From Chrysoperla carnea (Eukaryota; Arthropoda; Insecta; Neuroptera; Chrysopidae), in NCBI RefSeq assembly GCF_905475395.1, contig NC_058339.1:56863172-56927171 (forward strand): a stretch of 64,000 bases of DNA, in the 5' to 3' direction. The notes below the pieces were generated by a model, which saw nothing but the letters and a program-made list of their open reading frames with translations, was not told where the DNA came from and ran no database searches. Positions 1 to 10,877 of this stretch are shown here, piece after piece (the first letter of the stretch is position 1; every line of letters begins with the position of its first letter). The position numbers and the translations under genes are program-made.

Positions 1-1779
1 AACGTTTACGAAACTATTTTCATACTATTATTAAAGTATATAGAAGAGTATCTTCATATAAAATTTTTGTTTTATTATAACAAATAAAACGTTAGTTTGT
101 TTCTATTTAAATTCTCTATCTTATATTATAACTATATCTGTGGTACATTCATGATCAAAAAAAGTGATGACTTTTAAATATAAACAGTGACAAATATAGA
201 AAATTATTTGAACTATAATTTTATAATTTTTTTAGTTATTAGGAATATCACTGATGGCGTAAAGCAGTCAATATGGCAGATGTATGTACACTTTAATCTT
301 GAAAAAATCAGATATCTATGAAATAAATAAACCAATGAACGAAATGTAAGTTCATGCATCCCATTTAAAAATTTTGGTAGTATATCTGTTCAGGCCTACT
401 ATTTGCTATAATTAGAGGGATGTTATAATAAAATTGAGGGACTATATTAGGGTCACTAGCTTACCTGCGCAAGCGATGGTCTAGCTGCATGAAGAATCTG
501 TGAACAGCTCGATATCATAAGTTTTAAATGGTTTTTACGCTATGGTCAGAAAACTTTTTATTATGGTCGTTTTTAACTTCTTGTCTAAAATGACAAAAGT
601 GGGAAAATTTACTTGACAGGAAAAAATGTGACAATTTTGGGTACAAAGACCTACATTTAAAAAAAATTAAAAATCTGATGATTTGCCTGAACTGGAGGAG
701 CTGTTGAAATTTTTCAGAAAAATTCGTTTTTCTCAAAATTGAGGTTATATAACAGGCTAAAATTTACCAAACTTTTTATGATCATAAGTTACATCTTTTT
801 CCAGAATTTCAACTTAATTCCTTCATTTTTCGAAAAGTTATCATAGAAAGTTGAAAATATGAGGCTACTATGATTTTCTTGATATTTTGAGTTTAAATAG
901 CTATTTTCAGGGTTAGATAGTAAGCAAAGTCGATGCAGAAATTAAATAAAGATAACTTTTTTTTATTCGTCTCAATCCAATCAATAGAAGCAAAGATATT
1001 CTAGAAAACTTCAACAAGGAAAGCAAAGTAGGGTTGTACCCAAACCTCCTTCAGAAGTTTTTGAAAACAGAATTCATGAAAAGCGTTCCGGAATTGGAAA
1101 ACTCTTTTTCTATGTTTTTTTTACGACGAAAGGAATCTATTTAAAAAAAAATAGCCTTCTACCAAAATTTTTCGAATTGATTATCAAAATCCGGTAGACT
1201 AAACCCCGATTTTAATTTAAGTATATACAATATACATATTGCCTGAATGGTTTCTGTGTAGTATCTACACAATTATTTCAAACCTTTTGAAAAAGAGCTT
1301 GAACTATTGTTCGTAAATAATTACAGTTTGGTGCAACTATTTATAAATTCGATAATACCCAACGTACGTATATAATGTTATACATTTTTCCGTCTTCCAT
1401 ATCTTGATCAGATAACAAGTTTTATGTATCTATTCATTTTAATTTCATTTCTAGGTTTATGTTTTTAAGTTTCATCTTTTACACACATTTAAATTATAAC
1501 TTTGTAATAAAACATTATAATAATTGCTATTTTGAATTGAAAATGTTTATTCATTTTATTACTGTAAATTATCAAACTATAAATTTTATTCTTATACTTA
1601 TTTATTATGTAAGACAAAATGTATAAAATAGTTGGTTATTGTTTTAATGAAACAGAGCTTCTTCTACAAATTTAATCATTATTAGTATCAACATACATTA
1701 TTTTATTTTTTTAAATTAAGAATCGAGAATATATATTCTTTATTAACCGACGGAAAAGGAGGAAGGTTCTCAATTCAAC
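1..1779. other. gene-free AT-rich stretch
   Basis: I see no open frame with a recognisable domain, no RNA gene and no clear transposon terminus here. Short open frames exist but look like chance products of AT-rich DNA. Distant exons or UTRs of an unseen gene cannot be excluded. Confidence 0.5.
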
Positions 1780-2040
1780 CCGTTTTTTCTGGAACTATGT
1801 TTCTTATCGCACGCTTTGATTTGCTTCCTGGTTGGAAGGTAACACCAAAAAAGTGCAACAAATAAAAACGACCCCCAAAATCCGACATGTAGGTTAACTA
1901 GGAAACTAATACTTTTTAAATCGATTCAGCTTGCCATGAATTTTAAGAATATGTAAAAGTAATTTACAATCTGACAATTTGTATTTTTGTTCCAAATTTA
2001 TGTTTTTTCATTAAAAAAAGTTGTGAATTATCAGAAAATA
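1780..2040 (+). repeat. dispersed repeat, copy 1 (pair with 51715-51965)
   Basis: About 260 bp here match 51715-51965 in the same orientation with scattered mismatches. Shared landmarks are GGAACTATGT, CTGGTTGGAAGGTAA, a GACATGTAG block and TTACAATCTG near the distal end. The class is unknown; I see no coding capacity or terminal inverted repeat. Both copies are diverged, so the family is probably old. Confidence 0.6.
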
Positions 2041-2284
2041 AACATAGTAGAGTACAAATTGTGAGTAATGTACGCACAACGTATCCAAATCTCCGATTTG
2101 GATAAAAATCATTTTGGACAACGTCATAAATATTAATTTTAGAAAAAAATGTTTAAAGTAAATGTTTTAGGAAATTTGTATAGATTTAAAAGTTAATTTA
2201 TTATCATTTTCTTATCTAAACAATTATTAGAAGACATATTGTTCAAATAGTATAAGTCATTAGTCATCAAAAAAATAAGTCATT

Positions 2285-2525
2285 AGTTTACAAAAAGGTA
2301 GGTAATTTCATCTACACAAAAGTTAATTACCATTGGTCTAAAGTGCACAGTTATGAAGATATAATATCCTAAAACGGTTTTCCATAAAAAGGAGGCACTT
2401 CCTCCGCCTATTTTTGTAAGGATTTTGCACATTTACATTCAGTACTTGATACTGAACCTATTTAAATAAAAAAATAACTCCTGTAATTTAATGCAGAAAA
2501 AAATTATCTGTAGCCTGAAGTAATC
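2285..2525 (+). repeat. dispersed repeat (inverted match to 36955-37225)
   Basis: This block matches the reverse complement of 36955-37225. Shared landmarks include TTCAGTA(C/T) next to TGATACTGAACC, the AAATAAAAAAATAACTCC stretch, and the (A)CCGTTTT and GGAGGCACTTCC blocks. No coding capacity is visible. It is likely a non-autonomous transposon of unknown class. Confidence 0.6.
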
Positions 2526-4685
2526 TGTGTAACATTTTTTCGTAAAAATTACAAAAAAGTTGGAAATTTTTGACAACATATATCGATTTTGAAAATGAAT
2601 CGATAGTTTAAACTATGCTCATTAAAGTTGAGGAAGCAGAGTCACTTCCGTTCTGGATGTTCTAATCCAAATTTAAGATGTACATCAATTCTGTATACAT
2701 ACTTAATAAGTTTCAACTTCGAAATCCTAGTTTAAGTCTGATAATTATGTAGCAATAATCAATATTAAACATTTTTGTATTATTGATAATCACATATTTT
2801 ACCATTACATTATAAATGTAGACAAGAGCTTAGATTTTTAAATTTTCTTTTATTAAATGTAATTTATTGACGTAAATCAAAATTCTTGACATTGAAGACC
2901 TTCCCATAAATATCAGAATGAAACATATAAACAGTTGAAAATTGAAACTAAACGTAAAGCACAAACATAAAGAGAAATTTTATCCTGCCTCGAGTTATTC
3001 TACACCGGCTTTTATTAATAGCTTTGTAATAATTAATCCACTATAGTTGCATTTTGCATATTATTAAAATGGTTATCAACCATGAAAAATAACGTTGAAA
3101 ATAATTATTTTCAAAGTAATTGATACGAACTAAATAATATTGACTATGTTGTTAACGAATTCATTTCACAAGAGCTGTTATCTTCAAATGTTTACCACCA
3201 GTTTTATCCATAATACCTAATAATTTGTTGACATTATCGTGTAGTGTATTGATCCAATTTATATATATCTACAACATTAATAATTATAATAATAATTATT
3301 AACATTTCAAGTGGAATTTTACTAATTTATTAAACTCATTAAATCCTGTCATAAAATTTTTTTATTATAATTATTTTCATTAAAAAAATTTAAAATGATA
3401 AACTGTGATTTTATCTTTTAATCTTTCTTGATAATATTGTTATAGTAAAGTTCAATCGGCGCTTTCATTTGAAGGTATTCTATTCCAGTGCAGCAAACAT
3501 TAAGTTTTATGTTACCTTTATTTACGAAGTTATCTTTAACAAAAACTCGAATTGAAATTTGTTTGGCACAAATGGAAATTATCTGCACAAAAATAACTAG
3601 CGACTGTTTTATTAGATTAATGTCCTAATAATACATTCTCTGTGGCATACAAACTGTTAAAATTATTCACCAGTTGAGTGTTGACACATATATAGAATAC
3701 AATTATTGATTTGTTTCACTGTCTTTACTCGTAAAGTAAATGGGGAAGAAGCTTTATCTTGACAATAACTTCCGTCAATTCTTACCGGATCGATATAATT
3801 TTCTGATAAGTTAGCTACCAATTTCAATCCTCCAAAGCAGGATTGGTGTACCAATATTTTTAATTTTAAAAGATATTTGAAGAGTATAAGAGAAAAAACC
3901 AAGACAGTCATTTTTGTTTTATTTTACAAAAAAGGACATGGTTATTCAGGTATGTATTTCCAACAAATTTTATTTGAAATTCGATTTTATTTTCATAAGC
4001 TTTTGCAAAAAAAAAAAAAAAAAAAAAAAGTTTTCCGCATAATATAAATTCTTAATAACTTTTCCTGGGGACTATAATAATCAATTTCACAATATATTAC
4101 TTTATTTTGTTGCTAGAAACATCTATTGACATTGAAAATATTTAGATATTCAAGACATATTTTCAAGGATTTCTTAGTGTTTATCTAATTATTCTTGATA
4201 AAAAGGGTATGATATCATAAAATATAAAATAACTATACATACTTTGTATTAAGTTAACACAGACTTAAATTAAAGTGGTTGGACGGATTTTGAAGATTAA
4301 TAAATTATTTTCTAAGTGTTACTTGTTATATGTTATCAAAAGAATAAATAATTTCCTGATTTAGTTTACGATACATTAATCGCCATTTTTAAAACTCAGC
4401 TATTTATAAAAAATAAACCCAAAAATTTCTTATTTAATTGAATAAATATTTTCCTTTTCATGGTGGCCATTTTGCAATTCGCGATCTGGGTTTTTATTAT
4501 TTGTTTTTATAGCGGCAATAATAATACAGACTCAAAATTTAAACTCTCCAAATATTACGGTTAATGAGATACAGCTTACAGGCAGATGGGTAGAAAGCGG
4601 AATCTTAGTATATAATACGGAAACCCTACAAAATCACATAAAGTGGTGGGGGACTCCCGGTTGAAACGAAGTTCATTTTGTCATA
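2526..4685. other. gene-free stretch with a 23-nt A-run
   Basis: No gene or well-bounded element is visible. A pure A-run of 23 nt occupies 4007-4029; a retroposon tail is possible but no body could be matched upstream. The remainder is low-complexity AT-rich DNA. Confidence 0.5.
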
Positions 4686-6544
4686 TAAAGTTTATTAAAT
4701 AACAGGTTATTAATTGAAAAAACAAATACAAACTTAACTTAAACAGCATTCATATTAAAATAATGATATGTGCATAACATGACCCTCACGGTACAAGGGC
4801 TAGCGCACCTGGTTTCGGACACGCGGCTCAGCTCTGATCATTGAATTTGTAATCAAACATTGAATTTGTAATCGTTGTGATTAAAATCTTATACTTTTCG
4901 CTTCAGTCTTCGCACCCGTTAACGTGTAAAGTAATTTGAGTACAAAATCATTAACCTAAGTTATTCTAGATGTAAATATACAAATTATTTGAATTCAGTA
5001 AAAATTAGTTTCAAACTCCTTGAAAAGCTAAATTTTTTTCATTTATTGATTCGCATTTTACTAAATGAAACAAGGCATGGGGGATATGAGTATTGAGATT
5101 CAGACCAACAATTTTATGATATAAAAATTTATTGATCTCTAATGAAATGGTTTATATATTTTCTTAATGATTTAATATATTTTATTATCTAAAACTTTGT
5201 TCTATCATTATTTTTTCCCGTCTTATCGAGCACCAAATATTAAAAACAGGCAGACAAACTCACACACAACTTGTCTTAAAAAAATTTTACACTTAAAAAT
5301 TTTATTTTGTCATCTTAAAGCATTTAACGTTTTGAATTTGACTTTTTATATGAAAACAATAAATTTATATCGGAAGGTGTATATTCTTATCAATTAAGAT
5401 GAAATAAATTTTGAATATATAATACACAATGATTTTATTATCTGTTTATGCGTGTTTATGAAATGAATAGTAAAATACCTCCTTGATTTGAAGGATTTAC
5501 GAATATAAGTTTTTTAAATTAATGTCTAATCATTCAATTAATTTTGAGTTAAATTTTTATATCATTCCTAGTCTTCTTCAAATACTTTTGTCATATGGTA
5601 AATGTACCGTATTACGGGATATGTAGGCATTACGTGCCAACACGTGGCTACGGTTAAGTCTTTAATTTATACTTTTAGACGTTTATTTTCTGTTCTTTGA
5701 GTGTGTCTCTAATTCCGTAATAAAATTTGACTTTGAATCTAAAACCGGGAATACAAGTATATAATTCTGGGGTATACATTTGGCATAGGTAAATAAGAAA
5801 CATCCTAAATATTTCTCAAAAATGTATGTATTTAAGAATTATTTGTACAGATTTAAAAAATATATATTTAATTTTTGTATTTTAAGATGAAAAAGGTTAT
5901 TATCATTAAGCAAAAAATTTAAAACAATAATGTATTCCACTATTTTTGAAAAAGTACTTCAAAATGTTGATTTTGCTAATAGAAAAAGCCACCAAAAATT
6001 TATTTCGGAAAAATACACACGCTTTTTGAAATAAGTTTGACAGATATATTCATAGACATCTGATTATAATAAAAATATAAATACTTATCTATGTATATAT
6101 AATACCCAACTGTCTACACTGAAATAACTGATGGTCTATGACTCATACCGCTATGACATCACAGCAGGGCTTACCCGCGTTTTAGGTCACGTGATATATA
6201 GTTTAAGAATAACGATTTTAAATTTTAATATTTTAAAAGAAAAAAGTCCTTTTATGACTCGAAATCAGATTATTTAAGTATATTTTTACATAAATTTTAA
6301 CTTTTTTCAAATTTCATGATTTATTTTTGACTAACGATAATACCCTATTACTAAAATTAGGTTTTGAGAAATGTGTAGGATCGATAAAGCAATCCATACA
6401 AATTTAACACGAGTTTTCAATCAGTACATACTCACGATAGACGCAGTGTCTAATAACAGGAATAAAATATTTGTCTAATTAAAAATTTTGTTGTGAAAAT
6501 ACTATACCCCATCTATCGATAATAATCTATCTTGAGAAAATACA

Positions 6545-6610
6545 TAATAAATGGAAAACTATTTAAATGAAATTAGTTCATATGAAACAGAGTATTAAAA
6601 ATATCCAAAA
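6545..6610 (+). promoter_or_regulatory. proximal upstream block of carboxypeptidase copy 1
   Basis: A TATTTAAA motif at 6560-6567 follows GGAAAACTA. A block AAACAGAGTATTAAAAA sits immediately before the start codon. Both are conserved in copy 2 although the spacing between them differs, so they are plausible but unproven core promoter and 5' leader elements. The initiation context is CCAAAAATGAG. Confidence 0.3.
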
Positions 6611-7978
6611 ATGAGAATCCATTTCATCTTAACTATTTCGATTATTGTGACTTTAGCACACTGTGAAAAAATAATTAACGTGGGAGAGCCTTTGTATTTA
6701 ACACCATACATTGAAAATGGTGATATTGAAACAGCAAAGAAATTAGCTTTGGTTAATTTAAAAGATGCCGAAAACATTACCAGCTATGCAGGATTGTTTA
6801 CAGTAAATAAAACATATGATTCCGTCTTATTTCATTGGTATTTTGTATCTGAAAATGATCCCGAAAACGCACCAGTACTATTTTGGTTGAATGGTGGTCC
6901 AGGAACATCTTCATTACTTGGATGCCTTCAAGAAAATGGACCTTTTGAAGTGACTGGCGATTTGAATATAAAATTCCGAGAGTTTTACTGGACAAAAAAT
7001 CATCATGTTATATATATTGAGAGTCCGGTACGTACTGGATATAGTACAACAGCAACTGAGGACGGAATGGCAAAAAGTTTGGAAGATGTTTCTGAAAATT
7101 TACATAAAGCATTATTACAGTTCTTTGAAATGTTTCCAAATTTAAAGACCAATGATTTTTTTATTACCGGTGAATCGTTTGCTGGTAAATGGATACCATC
7201 ATTGGGACATCAAATATTATCAAAAAAACAAATAAAGAATTTTAAAGGAGTTGCAATAGGAAATGGAATAACTGATTCTATCCAAGGTTTTGGAATTGGA
7301 GATTATTTGTATCAACAAGGATTTATTGACGATGAACAATTAGAACTGTTTCATGAAAAAGAAAAAGAATGCGAAAGTGCTTTACAAAATGTTCCTCATG
7401 GTGCAAAAAATGAATCCGAACTTCTTGTATGCCGGCAAATAATCGATCCTTTTGATAACAAAACCGTATTCGCTAACACAACCGGTTACACTCATAATTA
7501 TAATTTATTGATATCCAGACAAATTGTGAGTAATGCTAATCGAGAAGTATATTTACAGCTACCAGAAATTCGGGAAGCTCTTCATGTTGGAAACTTAACA
7601 CGATGGGGAAACTTTTCAGATCACGCAAGTATTCAAGAACATTTAGGAGTTTCCATGGTCCAATCAGAGAAACCACATGTTGAAGAGATGTTAAATAATA
7701 ATTATCAAGTTTTAATTTATAATGGACAGTTAGATGTTCAAGTACCATACATTACGACCGTCAACTATATTAAAAAGTTAAATTTTACGCATAGCAAAGA
7801 TTATAAAAAGGCATCACGTAAAATTTGGTTACTTGATGATCAAGTCGCTGGATATATTAAGAAGGCTGGTAGTTTAACTGAAGTTATGGTTGTGGGAAGT
7901 GGTCATATGGTACCCACAGATCAACCAAAACGTGCCTTCGAATTGATTACGAATTTCACTAGATATTTATTAGATTAA
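6611..7978 (+). CDS. secreted serine carboxypeptidase, S10 family (vitellogenic/CPVL-like), tandem copy 1
   Basis: Intact single-exon frame of 455 residues. Residues 1-18 form a signal peptide (basic start, hydrophobic core, cleavage near His-Cys), so the product should enter the secretory pathway or lysosome. S10 enzymes remove C-terminal residues from peptides at acidic pH. Visible motifs: the substrate-binding WLNGGPGTSS loop (about 92-101), the nucleophile motif GESFAGKW with Ser189, Asp375 in YNGQLDVQVPY, and His432 in GSGHMVPTDQP. Length is normal for the family. About nine N-x-S/T sites suggest heavy glycosylation. Oddities: the usual Cys or Gly after NGGPG is Thr99, and in IESPVRTGYS the usual Gly of the PVGxG motif is Arg141. 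There are no introns, although insect relatives are usually split. The start was chosen because it yields the signal peptide and is conserved in copy 2. Family assignment is firm; substrate and tissue are unknown. Confidence 0.93.
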   Translation: MRIHFILTISIIVTLAHCEKIINVGEPLYLTPYIENGDIETAKKLALVNLKDAENITSYAGLFTVNKTYDSVLFHWYFVSENDPENAPVLFWLNGGPGTSSLLGCLQENGPFEVTGDLNIKFREFYWTKNHHVIYIESPVRTGYSTTATEDGMAKSLEDVSENLHKALLQFFEMFPNLKTNDFFITGESFAGKWIPSLGHQILSKKQIKNFKGVAIGNGITDSIQGFGIGDYLYQQGFIDDEQLELFHEKEKECESALQNVPHGAKNESELLVCRQIIDPFDNKTVFANTTGYTHNYNLLISRQIVSNANREVYLQLPEIREALHVGNLTRWGNFSDHASIQEHLGVSMVQSEKPHVEEMLNNNYQVLIYNGQLDVQVPYITTVNYIKKLNFTHSKDYKKASRKIWLLDDQVAGYIKKAGSLTEVMVVGSGHMVPTDQPKRAFELITNFTRYLLD

Positions 7979-8139
7979 TATTTATATATGTAAGTTGAGT
8001 TGATACTTATAATTAAACCGTTGTACATAAATGAATAATAATTATTATTATAATTTTTTAATGGGTTTAATCAAACTATACATAGACAGTTCAACTATTA
8101 ATTAAATAATATGTGTTATTCGCATTTTAGTATTAGACA

Positions 8140-8145
8140 AATAAA
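8140..8145 (+). terminator. candidate poly(A) signal of carboxypeptidase copy 1
   Basis: AATAAA about 160 nt after the stop lies inside AGACAAATAAATTT, a context also found about 190 nt after the stop of copy 2 (12430-12435). Conservation between the units supports function. Confidence 0.45.
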
Positions 8146-8544
8146 TTTTCGGAGTTGTATATTTAGCTTTTATAGTAGTAGCTACTGAATAGACAGTTTA
8201 GCGGCAGAAACTACGGTGGATTCTATATTCAAAAGGTTATTTTTCAGAAAATTTAGCAATAAATGCTAAATTTGAGGAAGGTTTGAATGGATGTTATACC
8301 TATCAATGACTTTGGTTTGACCCATGATCAAAATGTACAAAAATCAAAATTCAGAGCATTATTTTAGTATTAAGTTTTATTCTAGTATTTTTTAGGACAC
8401 TGAATGTACGAAGTTTTTAAATCATTTTGATTTTAATGTTGATTTGTGATTGAGAGTATTAAATAACAGGGTATTCAATGAAGAAGCAAATATAAACTTA
8501 CAGCATTAGTATTACATCTAAATATATATGATCGAAATACCAGT

Positions 8545-8725
8545 CACTAACTGACTCATCACAATATCTCTAAAACTATACATCCGATTAATTAGAAATT
8601 TTGTATCGTTAAAAAAAACTTAGAAAATTGTGAACAAAAGGGGTGATAAGTAAGGGCAAGGAAAGTGAAAGTTATAACGAGGTATTGTTTGAAAAATGCT
8701 GCTACGTAATATTGCTAGTTAAAAA
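8545..8725. repeat. unit 2-specific insertion of about 180 bp
   Basis: This segment interrupts alignment between the two units: unit 1 passes directly from the AT-rich start to CATGACCC. It contains CACAATATCTCTAAAACTAT and CATCCGATTAATTAG, phrases of the kind found in dispersed insect repeats. No coding capacity. Boundaries are approximate. Confidence 0.4.
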
Positions 8726-9250
8726 ATTTATATAACATGACCCAGGCAGGGCAAGCGCTAACGCAACTAATTTCGGACTCACGTGTGAAGTTTTTTGAGT
8801 ACAAAGTAAGTTATTTTCTAGATGTAAATGAATTTACGATACCAAACCATATATTTTTTCGTATATAAGATGTTTTATTTCTAATAATTAACGAATCCAT
8901 GCTTACAAAACGATTTTATGAAATATTTTCGAATTTTGATAGTACTTTAGAAAGTTTGTTTTAATATGAACATATTTTACTAAATAAAGTTTTCATTATT
9001 AATACCTATATGAAGAAATTTCGTCGTTAAGACGCAGTATTATATCTCCATCAGTACTCAAATAACAAGTAGATATTTGGCATACGTAACTTGCATTCAG
9101 TAAATATTAGTTTCAAACTCCTTGAAAAGCACAAATATTTTTCATTTATTGATCATCATTTCACTAAGACATGGGGATATGGACAAATTGAGATTCAGAC
9201 CAACAGTTTTATGATTTATAAATTTATTGATCTCTGATGAAAGGATTTAT

Positions 9251-9660
9251 TAACTTCCCCTGGAATAGTTATTGTAATGGGTCCGATTTTGCCAATTGCA
9301 AATTTTGACATAGTTTCATTTAACGCATATTTATGTAACTTAGACCTGATTAGGCTTTGAGCAAAATCGGTCAAGCCGTTTTTTGTACCGAATGAAAAAT
9401 TGTATAATTGTCAATATTATCTCTTATCATTTATATAGTTTTAACATCATGGGGGTACAGGGGGCGAAGACCCCGCTGGGGTAGTAAGGGGTGAAGCCCC
9501 TGGGGGATGGAGGAAGGAAGCCCCCGCCGAGGGGTCCACGGAAAAATGAAAAAAAAAATTACAAAAAAATTTTAAATATTAAAACATTTGATATTTTTTT
9601 ATCCTTTTCACTGGGAAGTTAGTCGTGTGGACCTTTCGGGTCGCACCTAGACCGCTTTTT
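9251..9660. mobile_element. unit 2-specific insertion with GC-rich hairpin cluster
   Basis: Absent from the matching place in unit 1 (near 5155). The left edge reads TTAACTTCCCCTGG and near the right edge is CACTGGGAAGTTAGTC, whose reverse complement begins GACTAACTTCCC, so short inverted ends are possible. At 9451-9530 a strikingly GC-rich stretch contains short hairpins such as GGGGTGAAGCCCC. A related segment lies at 29520-30040 (shared AATGGGGCCGATTTT-like start and CTGGGAAGTTAGTC end). Likely a non-autonomous transposon inserted after the duplication. Confidence 0.5.
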
Positions 9661-10782
9661 TATTTTTTCTTAATTTTGTAAATTTTTATATATTTTCCAA
9701 AATAATTTACAATATTTTTTTTTTCTAAAGCTTTGTTCTTGTTAAATATTTTCAGTTGAAACTTTCATCAACCCTCCCCTCTCTAGGAGAGAAATTGAAT
9801 TTTTTTTTTAGACTCCTGTTTACCAACAAACTTCAAATGAAAAACTGATTGCATAATTTTTACGCGTGTGATTTGAACGTTTAGATTTTAATTTTTGGGA
9901 TGAAATCGATAAATATATATCAGAAGGTATGTATTGTTATCAATTAAGTTGAAAATATTTCGAATAAATACTACACAATGGATTTATAATCTGTTTACAA
10001 GTGTTTATGAAATGAATACTAGATTCATTATTGTTTTGAAGGATTTAAGAATATTAATTTATAAAAATTAATAATACCTAGGCATTCAATAGTTTTGGGA
10101 AATAGATTTTAACAAAGATTTTTTGTATTTTTCCAAATCGTTTGATTAATTTAGATACTATTGCTACTCTTTCCCAAATACATTTTAAAAAAATACATTT
10201 ACTTAAAATTCTTACCCAAATTAGTAAAAAAAAGAGCTTTTTTTTTTGTTCACTAATAATAGTAAAGATAAAATTTTTAAACTGATACAGAATTTTTAAA
10301 ATTATTTTAACTATAAATTTTGTTGGTCCACCCCCTTTTTATGACGCCGTTGGGTTGTATACAAATTCAATGGATATGAAGTTATTGAAGAAATCGTTCT
10401 ACAACCCGTAGGTATAAGCGGAGAGATGAGAATCGGTGAGCGTTCCAATTATAGATAAATTATTTAGAAAAAATAATTAACGCCAATTATTAGTAGGCAT
10501 TTTATGTGATAAAAAAGGTTTTTATCGTTCAACCAAAAAAATTTAAATGAATTACCATAGATAGATTTTGAGAAATTTTTAAGATAGAAACAGCCCCTTT
10601 AACACAAACTTTCAATCAGAACACACTCACGATTTTTAACTGGCATATAGAAACCGAGAAACGATGAATTGAGTACGAATTGAGTGTATAATGCAAACAG
10701 TTACAAAATATATCCATAATTTATAATTTTATTTGGAAAATACTATAAGGCATCTAGCGATAATTATTTATCTTGAGAAAAT

Positions 10783-10877
10783 AAACAATGGGAAAACTAT
10801 TTAAAAAATAATTCGTTTGCATTAAAATTTATTAGTAATCACGTTTTTATTAAACAGAGTATTAAAAACATCGAAAA
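10783..10877 (+). promoter_or_regulatory. proximal upstream block of carboxypeptidase copy 2
   Basis: TATTTAAA at 10798-10805 and the AAACAGAGTATTAAAAA block just before the start codon match copy 1, but about 29 nt of extra sequence separates them. The conserved leader suggests both copies kept their own promoter. Confidence 0.3.

Larger units (their letters stand above)
4686..8456 (+). repeat. tandem segmental duplication, unit 1
   Basis: This unit aligns with 8457-12755. It begins with ATTAAATAACAGG and ends just after TTGTGATTGAGAG, a motif that also closes unit 2 near 12728. It contains about 1.9 kb of upstream DNA, one carboxypeptidase gene and its 3' flank. Non-coding parts are clearly more diverged than the coding parts, with several indels. 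Unit 1 lacks the two insertions seen in unit 2, so it is closer to the ancestral arrangement. Confidence 0.75.

Noticed and set aside
3663-3911. 82-residue minus-strand open frame
   Set aside because: Length is expected by chance in AT-rich DNA of this size and no motif is recognisable.
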